Part shown: in pieces, positions 9,487 through 16,352 of the stretch
Layout: the number at the start of each line of letters is the position of its first letter
Numbering within the stretch: position 1 is the first letter of the stretch
Assembly: GCF_036178145.1 (NCBI RefSeq)
Contig: NZ_CP108067.1
Location: forward strand, 4,774,001-4,838,000
Source: Streptomyces sp. NBC_00273
GTDB lineage: Bacteria > Actinomycetota > Actinomycetes > Streptomycetales > Streptomycetaceae
Direction: 5' to 3'
Length of the DNA stretch: 64,000 nucleotides
Notes under the pieces: model-generated
Seen by the model: only the letters and a program-made list of their open reading frames with translations
Databases searched by the model: none
What the model was told of the DNA's origin: nothing
Position numbers and translations under genes: made by a program

Positions 9487-10944
9487 TCAGAACGGGAAGG
9501 TCGTCCGGCCGTGCTGTACGGAGATCCACTTCTGTGTGGTGAAGGCCTCGATCGTGGCCTCGCCGTTCAGCCGGCCCAGGCCCGAGGCCTTCTCTCCGCC
9601 GAAGGCGGCCAGCGGCTCGTCCCCGATCGTGGAGTCGTTGACGTGGATCATGCCCGTCTCGATCCGCTGGGCGAAGCGGACGCCCCGCTCCACGTCCCGG
9701 GTGTGCACGGCGCCGCTCAGCCCGTAGGGGGTCGCGTTGGTCAGCCGTACGGCCTCGTCCTCGCCGTCGAAGACCACCAGCAGGGCCACCGGGCCGAAGA
9801 TCTCCTGGCTCAGCAGCGGGGAGTCCTCGGGAATCCCGGCGAGCACCGTGGGTTCGACCAGGTTGCCGCGCGTAGACCCGCGTACGAGCGCCTGCGCGCC
9901 GGATTCCACGGCCTGGTCCACGAGCGCGGTCAGGGCGTCGGCCTGGAAGGAGTTGATCAGGGGGCCGATGTGGGTGTCGGCCTCGTGCGGGTCGCCCGTC
10001 TTGAGGGCGCGCACGCGCGCGGTGAACTTCTCGGTGAACTCCTCCGCGACCGAGGCGTCGACGAGGATCCGGTTCGCGGCCATGCAGACCTGGCCCTGGT
10101 AGACGAAGCGGCTGAAGACGGCCGCGTCCACCGCGTAGTCGAGGTCGGCGTCGTCGAGCACGACGAGCGCGCTGTTGCCGCTGAGCTCCAGGACCGTGCG
10201 CTTGAAGTGGCGGGCGGCGATCGCCCCGACGTGCCGGCCGACTCGGTCCGATCCCGCGAACGAGATGACCTTGGGGACGGGGTGGGTCAGGAGCGCGTCG
10301 CCTATCTCGGCGATGTCGGTGACCAGGACGTTCAGCAGGCCGGCCGGCAGCCCGGCGTCCTCGAAGATCTTGGCGATCACGCCGCCGCCCACGACCGGGG
10401 CGTTCTGGTTGGGCTTGATGACGACCGCGTTGCCCAGCGCCAGGGCCGGGGCGACCGACTTCAAGGCCACCAGGAAGGGGAAGTTGAAGGGGCTGATCAC
10501 CGTGACGACGCCCACGGGGAGCCGCTGGACCCGGTTCTCCTTGCCCTTGACCAGCGAGGGCAGGATCCGCCCCTCGGGCCGGACGGCGAGCTGGAGGGAC
10601 TCGCGGATGAACTCCATCGCGAGGTGGACCTCGTACTCGGCCTTGGGACGCGTCCCGCCGAGCTCGTCGATCATCGCCTCGACGATCTCCTTCTCGCGCT
10701 CCTCGGTGATCCGCAGGGCGCGCTCCAGGACGGCGCGTCTGATGTAAGGGCTGGTGGCGGCCCACTCGCGCTGGGCGCGCTCGGCGCCGCGGTAGGCCTG
10801 GTCCACCTGCTCGACCGTGGCCACGGTGATGGCCGCGAGCTTCTCCCCGTTGAAGGGGTTGACGTCGATGATGTCCCACGAACCGGTACCGGCCAGCCAT
10901 TCGCCGTCGATGTACTGGTGAGCCAGGTCGCTGAATATGGACAT
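9487..10944 (-). CDS. Aldehyde dehydrogenase family protein
   Basis: NAD(P)-dependent oxidation of an aldehyde to its acid; 485 residues. The fold is complete: VVTVISPFNFPF cofactor region, general base Glu in VLELSGNSALVV, catalytic Cys in GQVCMAANR, and the C-terminal PYGLSGAV and GGEKASGLGR motifs. It resembles benzaldehyde/vanillin dehydrogenase-type members; the true substrate is unknown. ATG at 10944 (MSIFSDL) with AAGGG upstream is chosen; the open frame extends 21 codons further without an RBS. Confidence 0.9.
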   Translation of the reverse strand: MSIFSDLAHQYIDGEWLAGTGSWDIIDVNPFNGEKLAAITVATVEQVDQAYRGAERAQREWAATSPYIRRAVLERALRITEEREKEIVEAMIDELGGTRPKAEYEVHLAMEFIRESLQLAVRPEGRILPSLVKGKENRVQRLPVGVVTVISPFNFPFLVALKSVAPALALGNAVVIKPNQNAPVVGGGVIAKIFEDAGLPAGLLNVLVTDIAEIGDALLTHPVPKVISFAGSDRVGRHVGAIAARHFKRTVLELSGNSALVVLDDADLDYAVDAAVFSRFVYQGQVCMAANRILVDASVAEEFTEKFTARVRALKTGDPHEADTHIGPLINSFQADALTALVDQAVESGAQALVRGSTRGNLVEPTVLAGIPEDSPLLSQEIFGPVALLVVFDGEDEAVRLTNATPYGLSGAVHTRDVERGVRFAQRIETGMIHVNDSTIGDEPLAAFGGEKASGLGRLNGEATIEAFTTQKWISVQHGRTTFPF

Positions 10945-11033
10945 GCCATCCCTTACTGCGAGCGCGCACCCGTGCGCTGCACCGGAGACCGATCGGTCAT
11001 CATGCACTGATCAGACGTCATACTACGTGCGAT

Positions 11034-11894
11034 TCAAGACAGTTGGAGCAGACCACGGAGAAGATCCCTGGTCCGTTCGGCATCGGGGCAGTCCGCCTGG
11101 AGCCGTTCCATCGCCCGCTCGTACTGCCCCACTTCCTCGCCCTTGTCCAGGTAGAGGGCACTGGTGAGCTGTTCCAGATAGACGATGTCCTGGAGGTCGG
11201 ACTCGGGGAAGCGCAGCAGGGTGAAGGCTCCGCTCTCGCCCGCGTGTCCGCCGAAGGAGAAGGGCATCACCTGGAGCTGCACGTTGGGCCGTTGGGAGAC
11301 CTCGATGAGGTGCTCCAGCTGACCGCGCATGACCTCGCGGTCGCCGTACGGGCGGCGCAGCGCGGCCTCGTCGAGGACGGCGTGGAAGACGGGGGCGTTC
11401 TCGGAGACGAGGACCTTCTGGCGCTCCAGGCGCAGGGCGACGCGGCGGTCGACCTCGGCGGCGGTGGCGCCGGGCATGCCGCGGCTGACGACGGCGTGGG
11501 CGTACGCCTCGGTCTGCAACAGCCCGTGGACGAACTGGACTTCGTAGATCCGGATGAGCGAGGCAGCGCCCTCCAGGCCGATGTACGTCTGGAACCATCC
11601 GGGCAGCACGTCGCCGTAGCTGTGCCACCAGCCGGTCGCATTGGCCTCCCGGACCAGCCCGAGCAGCGACTCGCGCTCCGTGCTGTCCGTCACTCCGTAG
11701 AGCGTGAGGAGGTCCTCGACGTCTCTGGCCTTGAAGCTCACCCTTCCCAACTCCAAGCGGCTGATCTTCGATTCGGATGCGCGGATCGAGTAGCCGGCCG
11801 CCTCACGGGTGATGCCGCGGGATTCTCGGAGTCGCCTGAGCTGGGAGCCCAGGAGGATGCGGCGCACCACAGAACCGCTTGCTTCTGCGGTCAC
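11034..11894 (-). CDS. XRE-family regulator with DUF5753 domain
   Basis: DNA-binding regulator of about 286 residues. The N-terminal Cro/CI helix-turn-helix spans roughly residues 12-70 (LRRLRESRGITREAAGYSIRASESKISRLELGR). The rest is the DUF5753 domain of the WhiJ-like streptomycete family. Such genes usually sit with small DUF397 proteins and HATPases, as here. GTG at 11894 is preferred because GGGGAGGG lies 9-14 bases upstream; ATG at 11912 has no RBS. It is divergent from the ATPase across 380 bp that hold repeats and a palindromic site. Confidence 0.9.
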   Translation of the reverse strand: MTAEASGSVVRRILLGSQLRRLRESRGITREAAGYSIRASESKISRLELGRVSFKARDVEDLLTLYGVTDSTERESLLGLVREANATGWWHSYGDVLPGWFQTYIGLEGAASLIRIYEVQFVHGLLQTEAYAHAVVSRGMPGATAAEVDRRVALRLERQKVLVSENAPVFHAVLDEAALRRPYGDREVMRGQLEHLIEVSQRPNVQLQVMPFSFGGHAGESGAFTLLRFPESDLQDIVYLEQLTSALYLDKGEEVGQYERAMERLQADCPDAERTRDLLRGLLQLS

Positions 11895-11956
11895 TAGTAC
11901 TGCCCTCCCCATCGCATTGGCGTGCGCGTGGTGTGCGCGAGCGTCTCGGGGCCCCC

Positions 11957-11996
11957 GTACCCCAGGGGCCGCAGTCGTACCCCAGGGGCCGCAGTC
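11957..11996. repeat. Perfect 20-bp tandem duplication
   Basis: GTACCCCAGGGGCCGCAGTC occurs twice head to tail (11957-11976 and 11977-11996), 63-102 bp upstream of the XRE start. Each unit contains the palindrome CCCCAGGGG, so it may be a doubled operator or hairpin. Confidence 0.9.
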
Positions 11997-12118
11997 TGCC
12001 ACCAAAACGCATCGGCTCGTACTCGTTCTGTAACGGAATCCCGTCTCCGGGAAAAGAAGTCCGTCAGTATGCGTAGGAAGAAATGAGTCAGAACCGTCAC
12101 GGGAGCGGACAGGTCCGG

Positions 12119-12144
12119 CGCGTGCACGTGCATCTGCCCTTGCA
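12119..12144 (+). promoter_or_regulatory. Site A: shared palindromic element upstream of the ATPase
   Basis: Contains TGCACGTGCATCTGCCC followed by N-TGCA. Apart from that one base it is identical over 26 positions to the element at 13201-13226 on the other strand. It lies about 130 bp before the ATPase start. The core TGCACGTGCA is a perfect palindrome. Confidence 0.7.
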
Positions 12145-12273
12145 TCCGGCTCCGGCATTCGGAACGATGGTCCCCGCGCACCTGCGTGCTGTTCGCGCCG
12201 GCGCCGGACCCACCCCGCAGTTCTTTCTGGACGGAGACGACCGCTCCGCCCGCGAATCCCGGGAGTGCCTCGC

Positions 12274-12783
12274 ATGGGGACGAATGGATCGACCATGCTC
12301 GAGCCGTTACGGCAGGGGCTGCCCCCGGTCGACCCCACGGCTGTCTCCGGGTCCGCCTCCTGCGCTCTGCCCGCCCGTTACGACGCGGTGCGCGGAGCCC
12401 GCTCCTTCTGTCGTTCGACCCTGTCCCAGTGGGGTCTCGACGACCGCTTCGACGACGTGGCCCTGGTCGTCTCCGAGCTCGTCACCAACGCGCTGCGCCA
12501 TGCCCTGCCCGAGGACGCGCGGGGGGCCGACGCCGAGCCGGAGCCGCCCGTAAGGCTGCACCTGATGCGGTGGAGCACGCGGCTGGTGTGCGCGGTGCGG
12601 GACCCCAGCGAGGACCGGCCCGGAGGGGCGTTCTCGCCGGAGCGCACCGAGGAGAACTTCGACCTGGAGTCCGGGCGCGGGCTGTTCCTGGTGGACTCGT
12701 ACAGCGACAGCTGGGGCTGGCACCCGCTCGCGGGCCGGCTGACCGGCAAGGTGGTCTGGGCGCTCTTCCTGCTCCAGGACTGA
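12274..12783 (+). CDS. ATP-binding protein, RsbW/SpoIIAB-like HATPase
   Basis: Single-domain HATPase_c_2 protein of 169 residues. It has the N-box VVSELVTNALRHA, a short G1-like DPS region and a G2-type ESGRGLFLVDSYSD motif. Family members are anti-sigma-factor kinases or act with XRE/DUF397 partners. No antagonist gene is adjacent. ATG at 12274 (MGTNGSTML) with GGGAG 8 bases upstream is preferred to GTG at 12265. Convergent with the DUF397 gene, with a strong hairpin between. Confidence 0.85.
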   Translation: MGTNGSTMLEPLRQGLPPVDPTAVSGSASCALPARYDAVRGARSFCRSTLSQWGLDDRFDDVALVVSELVTNALRHALPEDARGADAEPEPPVRLHLMRWSTRLVCAVRDPSEDRPGGAFSPERTEENFDLESGRGLFLVDSYSDSWGWHPLAGRLTGKVVWALFLLQD

Positions 12784-12821
12784 GCGGCCGCCGGCCGCCG
12801 ATCAAGGGCGAACACAGGACA

Positions 12822-12860
12822 ACTGGCCGGGATCGATCATTGCGATCGGTCCCGGCCAGT
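12822..12860. terminator. Bidirectional terminator
   Basis: ACTGGCCGGGA (12822-12832) pairs perfectly with TCCCGGCCAGT (12850-12860), with further GATC pairing inside. It lies between convergent genes. Confidence 0.75.
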
Positions 12861-12870
12861 GCACGTGCAT
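12859..12870. promoter_or_regulatory. Site B: core palindrome copy
   Basis: GTGCACGTGCAT, a third copy of the 12-base core of sites A and C, starting inside the terminator's last bases. It lies 24 bp from the DUF397 stop and is not in a promoter position, so its role is uncertain. Confidence 0.5.
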
Positions 12871-12893
12871 GGCTTGATGGGTGCGCTGTTCCG

Positions 12894-13139
12894 TCAGTTG
12901 ATCAGGTGATCGAACTCGCCGTCCTTGACGCCCAGGAGCAGGGCCTCGATCTCGGCCGGCGTGTAGACGAGCGCCGGTCCGTCGGGAAAGCGCGAATTGC
13001 GCATGGCGACATCGCCTCCCGGCAGCCGTGCGAACTCCACGCAGGAACCCTGCGAGTTGCTGTGTCTGCTCTTCTGCCACGTCAGCTCAAACAAGGTAGC
13101 GAGTTCTGCAGCTGCCATCCCGTTGTACGCGTGGTCCAC
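12894..13139 (-). CDS. DUF397 domain protein
   Basis: Small acidic protein, 81 residues. It has the hallmark W-x-K-S-x-x-S sequence (WQKSRHSNSQGSCVEFAR) and the RNSRFPDGPALVYTPAEIEALL block of DUF397. These proteins pair genetically with WhiJ-like XRE regulators and affect development or antibiotic production; the biochemical activity is unknown. GTG at 13139 gives the longest frame with a G-rich upstream tract; ATG eight codons in is an alternative. Site C lies 62-87 bp upstream of the start. Confidence 0.88.
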   Translation of the reverse strand: MDHAYNGMAAAELATLFELTWQKSRHSNSQGSCVEFARLPGGDVAMRNSRFPDGPALVYTPAEIEALLLGVKDGEFDHLIN

Positions 13140-13200
13140 AGGAAGCCCCCGATAGTGCAGATGTCAACTCCTCCGGATCATAGCTGTGTTCACAAGCTGC

Positions 13201-13226
13201 TGCACGGGCAGATGCACGTGCACGCG
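13201..13226 (-). promoter_or_regulatory. Site C: shared palindromic element upstream of DUF397
   Basis: Minus-strand copy of the element at 12119-12144, including the TGCACGTGCA core. It sits in the DUF397 promoter zone. The surrounding gap (13140-13460, 321 bp) shows no other clear signal except the RBS of the TatA-like gene. Confidence 0.7.
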
Positions 13227-13460
13227 GGGTGGTCCGTTAATCACAGACAGGTCCCTACTCACGGGTAGCGCTCCATCGTGACACCCGTCGCTCCCGTACC
13301 GGCTTCTCGCCGGCCCCGTGTCGCCGCGCAGCGCCTCGACTCATGGCGCCGAGCGCAACGACTTTCAGGACTTCTTCAGATTTGTCCTGACCCGGGCCGG
13401 GGCTGTTCCATGAGCCGGTCGTTCGAAAAGCAGCCGACCCGTCCGAAAGGTGGAACGCCC

Positions 13461-13649
13461 GTGTTCCGCAACGCCGTCCAGCCCTGGCACCTGCTCGTGC
13501 TCCTGGTGGTCTGCCTGCTGGTGTTCGGTTCCAAGAAGCTCCCCGACATGGCCCGCTCGCTGGGCCGGTCGATGCGCATCCTGAAGTCGGAGGCGCACGC
13601 CCTGCGCTCGGAGGACTCCCGTACGGACGCGGGTACGGGTACTCCCTAG
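13461..13649 (+). CDS. TatA-family twin-arginine translocase subunit-like protein
   Basis: 62-residue protein with the TatA layout: short N-terminus, one hydrophobic helix (LLVLLVVCLLVFG), the hinge FGSKKLPDMARSLGRSMRI, and a charged amphipathic tail. TatA forms the export channel for folded proteins with TatBC, which are absent here, so this is probably a paralogue. GTG at 13461 with AAAGGTGG is chosen; an ATG at 13410 would place 17 hydrophilic residues before the helix. Its TAG stop overlaps the convergent gene's stop in CTAG. Confidence 0.85.
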   Translation: MFRNAVQPWHLLVLLVVCLLVFGSKKLPDMARSLGRSMRILKSEAHALRSEDSRTDAGTGTP

Positions 13650-14824
13650 CGGGGCAGCGGCTTCTGCCTGCCGCCCATGTGGGCGCGGTCGGCGGCGGCC
13701 GTGCCGTCCTCCCAGCCCGCGTGGTCGGTGGCGCCGCGCAGCCGGGTCGTGGTGGTCCGGGGGAACATCTCCTCCGCCCGCGAGGTGACCGCCACGTCGC
13801 GGGCCACCAGGGCCGGCAGGTTGTCGGGGGCCTCCGTCGCCGCGTGCTCGGCGGTCTCGGCGAGCCGGTGGCCGAGCCGGCTGGCATAGGCGAGCAGGAA
13901 GGACTGTCGGAACGTCTTCGTCCGCTTGCGCCCGCCGGAGCGCTGCGCGGCCTCCGCGCGGGTCATCGCCGCCGTGCCCTGCACGAGCAGCGAGGTGTAG
14001 AGCAGCTCCACCGCCTCCAGGTCGCTCTCGAAGCCGACCACCGTGGAGAACTCGAAGCCGCTGTTCCACACCGCCCGGCAGCGGTTGGCGGTGGCCACCG
14101 CGTCGAGCAGCACCGCCTTCGCCTCCTCGTACGGCGGCTCGACACCGATCCTGCAGGCGCCGGGCACCTGGGCCGGGCCCTTGCCGCTCGCCGCCAGCAG
14201 CGCCTCGTCCACGGTGTGCCGGGCCATCAGCTCCTGGGCCTTGGCACTGAGCGCCTCCGCCTCGTCCGGGAAGTTCGTCGCCTCGGCCTTGGCGAGCAGG
14301 GCCCGGATCCGGCCCAGCATGCGCGGCTCGATGTGGGCGTGCTCGGCGAGCGCGTCGGCCGGGTCACCGGGCAGCGGACCCACCGGTTCTATCGAGGGCA
14401 GCCGGATCAGCAGCCGCAGCACCTCAAGGAAGGCGGTGGCCAGCGTGAACCGGTCGGTCCGTTCCCGCTGCGCGAGCCGGTCGGCGTACTCCTCGTCACC
14501 CGTCCACCACACCTCGGCGGCGCCCCAGCGCGCCGGGAGCCGGGCGTAGCGGCGCGCCTCGGCGGCGATCAGGTCCCCGGTGATCCTCAGGTGCCGCTCG
14601 TCGAGGTCCCGGCGGACCAGCCGCAGCACGTCGGCCGGCTGCCAGCCCCGCTCCCAGCCCTGGCGTACGTACGCCTCCCCGCGCGCCAGCAGCTCCCGCC
14701 CGACCGCGGGCCAGCCCCCCTGGTCCGCGACGAGCAGCGAGGCGCCGGTGTCCAGCCCGGCGTCGTCCTGGGCGTAGAGGGCGGCGGCGAAGGCTCGGTC
14801 GACGGTCTCGGCAAGGTCTCTCAC
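13646..14824 (-). CDS. DUF2786 domain protein
   Basis: 392 residues, function unknown. The central conserved block RIRALLAKAEATNFPDEAEALSAKAQELMARH is the DUF2786 signature. The N-terminal half is a helical region with WQPADVLRLVRRDL, and the C-terminal half holds FRQSFLLAYASRLGHRL. No catalytic motif is evident. The GTG start at 14824 has GAGGGG directly upstream and lies 5 bp beyond the HxlR stop on the same strand, so the two may be cotranscribed. Confidence 0.85.
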   Translation of the reverse strand: MRDLAETVDRAFAAALYAQDDAGLDTGASLLVADQGGWPAVGRELLARGEAYVRQGWERGWQPADVLRLVRRDLDERHLRITGDLIAAEARRYARLPARWGAAEVWWTGDEEYADRLAQRERTDRFTLATAFLEVLRLLIRLPSIEPVGPLPGDPADALAEHAHIEPRMLGRIRALLAKAEATNFPDEAEALSAKAQELMARHTVDEALLAASGKGPAQVPGACRIGVEPPYEEAKAVLLDAVATANRCRAVWNSGFEFSTVVGFESDLEAVELLYTSLLVQGTAAMTRAEAAQRSGGRKRTKTFRQSFLLAYASRLGHRLAETAEHAATEAPDNLPALVARDVAVTSRAEEMFPRTTTTRLRGATDHAGWEDGTAAADRAHMGGRQKPLPR

Positions 14825-14829
14825 ACCCC

Positions 14830-15243
14830 TCAGCTTGGCATGTCCGCCTTCGCGTCCCATTCCCGGCGGGCGGCCTCGATCCGTGCGCGGTGGGCCAGCG
14901 ACCAGTCCGCGAGGCCCTTGACCAGGAGGGTCAGGCTGCGGCCCAGGTCGGTCAGCTCGTACTCGACCTGGGGCGGCACGGTGGCGTGCACGGTCCGGGT
15001 GACCAGGCCGTCGCGCTCCAGCCGGCGGACGGTGAGGGTGAGCATCCGCTGCGAGATGCCGTCGACCGCGCGCTGGAGCTCCTTGAACCGGCGCATGCCG
15101 GCGCCGAGTTCCACCACGACGAGGACGGACCACTTGTCGCCGAGCCGGTCGAGGACGTCGCGGATGCCGCAGTCGTCGTCGCAGCTCAACAGCGGCTCGG
15201 GCAGGGGCTCGGGGGTGGTTATCCCGGTGTGCCCTACTGACAT
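14830..15243 (-). CDS. HxlR-family transcriptional regulator
   Basis: 137 residues with the HxlR winged helix: CGIRDVLDRLGDKWSVLVVVEL, then RFKELQRAVDGISQRMLTLTVRRLERDGLV. CDDDC near the N-terminus places cysteines at the usual redox-sensing position. Divergent from the NAD(P)-binding oxidoreductase across 96 bp, the classic HxlR/QOR2 (YtfG-like) arrangement. It probably represses its neighbour until an electrophile or quinone modifies the cysteine. Confidence 0.9.
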   Translation of the reverse strand: MSVGHTGITTPEPLPEPLLSCDDDCGIRDVLDRLGDKWSVLVVVELGAGMRRFKELQRAVDGISQRMLTLTVRRLERDGLVTRTVHATVPPQVEYELTDLGRSLTLLVKGLADWSLAHRARIEAARREWDAKADMPS

Positions 15244-15339
15244 GGAAGTGCCTCCTTACGCGCCGTGCGCCCGTCGGCACACGATGTTCCCGCCCCCGAA
15301 GCCAATCAGGCCGACCGACGCGAACACGAAGGACTCCCC

Positions 15340-16239
15340 ATGCTTTTGATCACCGGCACCTCCGGCGGACTCGGCTCGCTGATCGCGCGCCGGCTGGCGG
15401 ACCACCCCGACAGCACGGACCGGCCGGGCGTCCGGTTCGGCACCCGCGCCCCGGACGGCCCCGGTCAGGTCCGGGTGGACTTCGACGACCCGGACTCCCT
15501 CGACTTCACCGGGGTGGACACCCTGCTGCTCATCTCGGCCGGTTACGGCGAGGACGACCAGGTCATCGCACGGCACGGGGCCGCCGTCTCGGCCGCCGAG
15601 CGGGACGGCGTGCGGCACGTCGTCTACACCAGCCTCACCGGGGCGGGCGACCACCTGCCGTACGCGCTGGCGCACCGCTGGACGGAGCGCCGCCTGCGCG
15701 GCTCCGGCCTGGCCTGGACCGTCCTGCGCAACGGCCTGTACGCGGAGCTGCTGGCCGCGCTCGCCGCGCCGGGGCCCGACGGGGTGATCACCGCCCCGCT
15801 GGGCGCGGGCCGGCTGGCGGCGGTCGCGCGGGAGGACCTGGCGGAGGTGGCGGTCCGGGTGGCCCTGGCACCCGACGCGCACGCCGGGCAGGTCTACGAA
15901 CTGGTCGGCGACCGCCCGCTGGGCGGAACGGACCTCGCCGCGGCGGTGGGCGCCCGCTACGCCCCGGGCTCCCTGGCCCGGGCCCGCAGCGCCCTCTCCG
16001 GCCCGGACGCGGCGGCCTTCCAGCCCCCGATGCTGGTGGCCACGTACTCGGCCGTCGCCGCGGGCTTCCTCGACGCCCCGGACGACGGCACCCTGCCCCG
16101 CCTCCTGGGCCGCCCGCCGCACCCGGCCCTGGAGGTGTACGCGCGCACGGCCGCCCCTTCCGGCCCGGCCGATCCCAGCCCGGCCCATCCCAGCGCCGCC
16201 CATCCCAGCCCGGCCCATCCCAGCCCCGCCGGCGTTTGA
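15340..16239 (+). CDS. NmrA/QOR2-type NAD(P)H-binding oxidoreductase
   Basis: 299 residues. Rossmann motif TGTSGGLGSLIARRL at the N-terminus and the QOR2-like YTSLTGAGDHLPYALAHRWTE segment suggest NAD(P)H:quinone reduction or related stress detoxification. ATG at 15340 follows GAAGGAC. The C-terminus is odd: after the domain come Pro-Ala-His-Ser repeats ending PSPAGV, and the stop codon lies inside a dispersed repeat (16221-16248). The original 3' end has probably been overwritten. Confidence 0.88.
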   Translation: MLLITGTSGGLGSLIARRLADHPDSTDRPGVRFGTRAPDGPGQVRVDFDDPDSLDFTGVDTLLLISAGYGEDDQVIARHGAAVSAAERDGVRHVVYTSLTGAGDHLPYALAHRWTERRLRGSGLAWTVLRNGLYAELLAALAAPGPDGVITAPLGAGRLAAVAREDLAEVAVRVALAPDAHAGQVYELVGDRPLGGTDLAAAVGARYAPGSLARARSALSGPDAAAFQPPMLVATYSAVAAGFLDAPDDGTLPRLLGRPPHPALEVYARTAAPSGPADPSPAHPSAAHPSPAHPSPAGV

Positions 16240-16300
16240 GGCGCGGGGTCCGGGGCGGAGCCCCGGCAACGGCGCCGCACCCGGCCCGCTGACCTGCACC
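16221..16300 (+). repeat. Dispersed GC-rich intergenic repeat, copy 1
   Basis: The first 28 bases (16221-16248, with GGCGTTTGAGGCGCGGGG at the end) are identical to the reverse complement of 34445-34472. Similarity resumes at CAACGGCGC about 16267. The repeat supplies the stop codon of the oxidoreductase gene and forms hairpins (TCCGGGGC/GAGCCCCGG). Confidence 0.8.
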
Positions 16301-16352
16301 CCGCGGCACGTCGGCGCAGCCACTGTCAGACCCCGGTGGGACACTCGCACCC

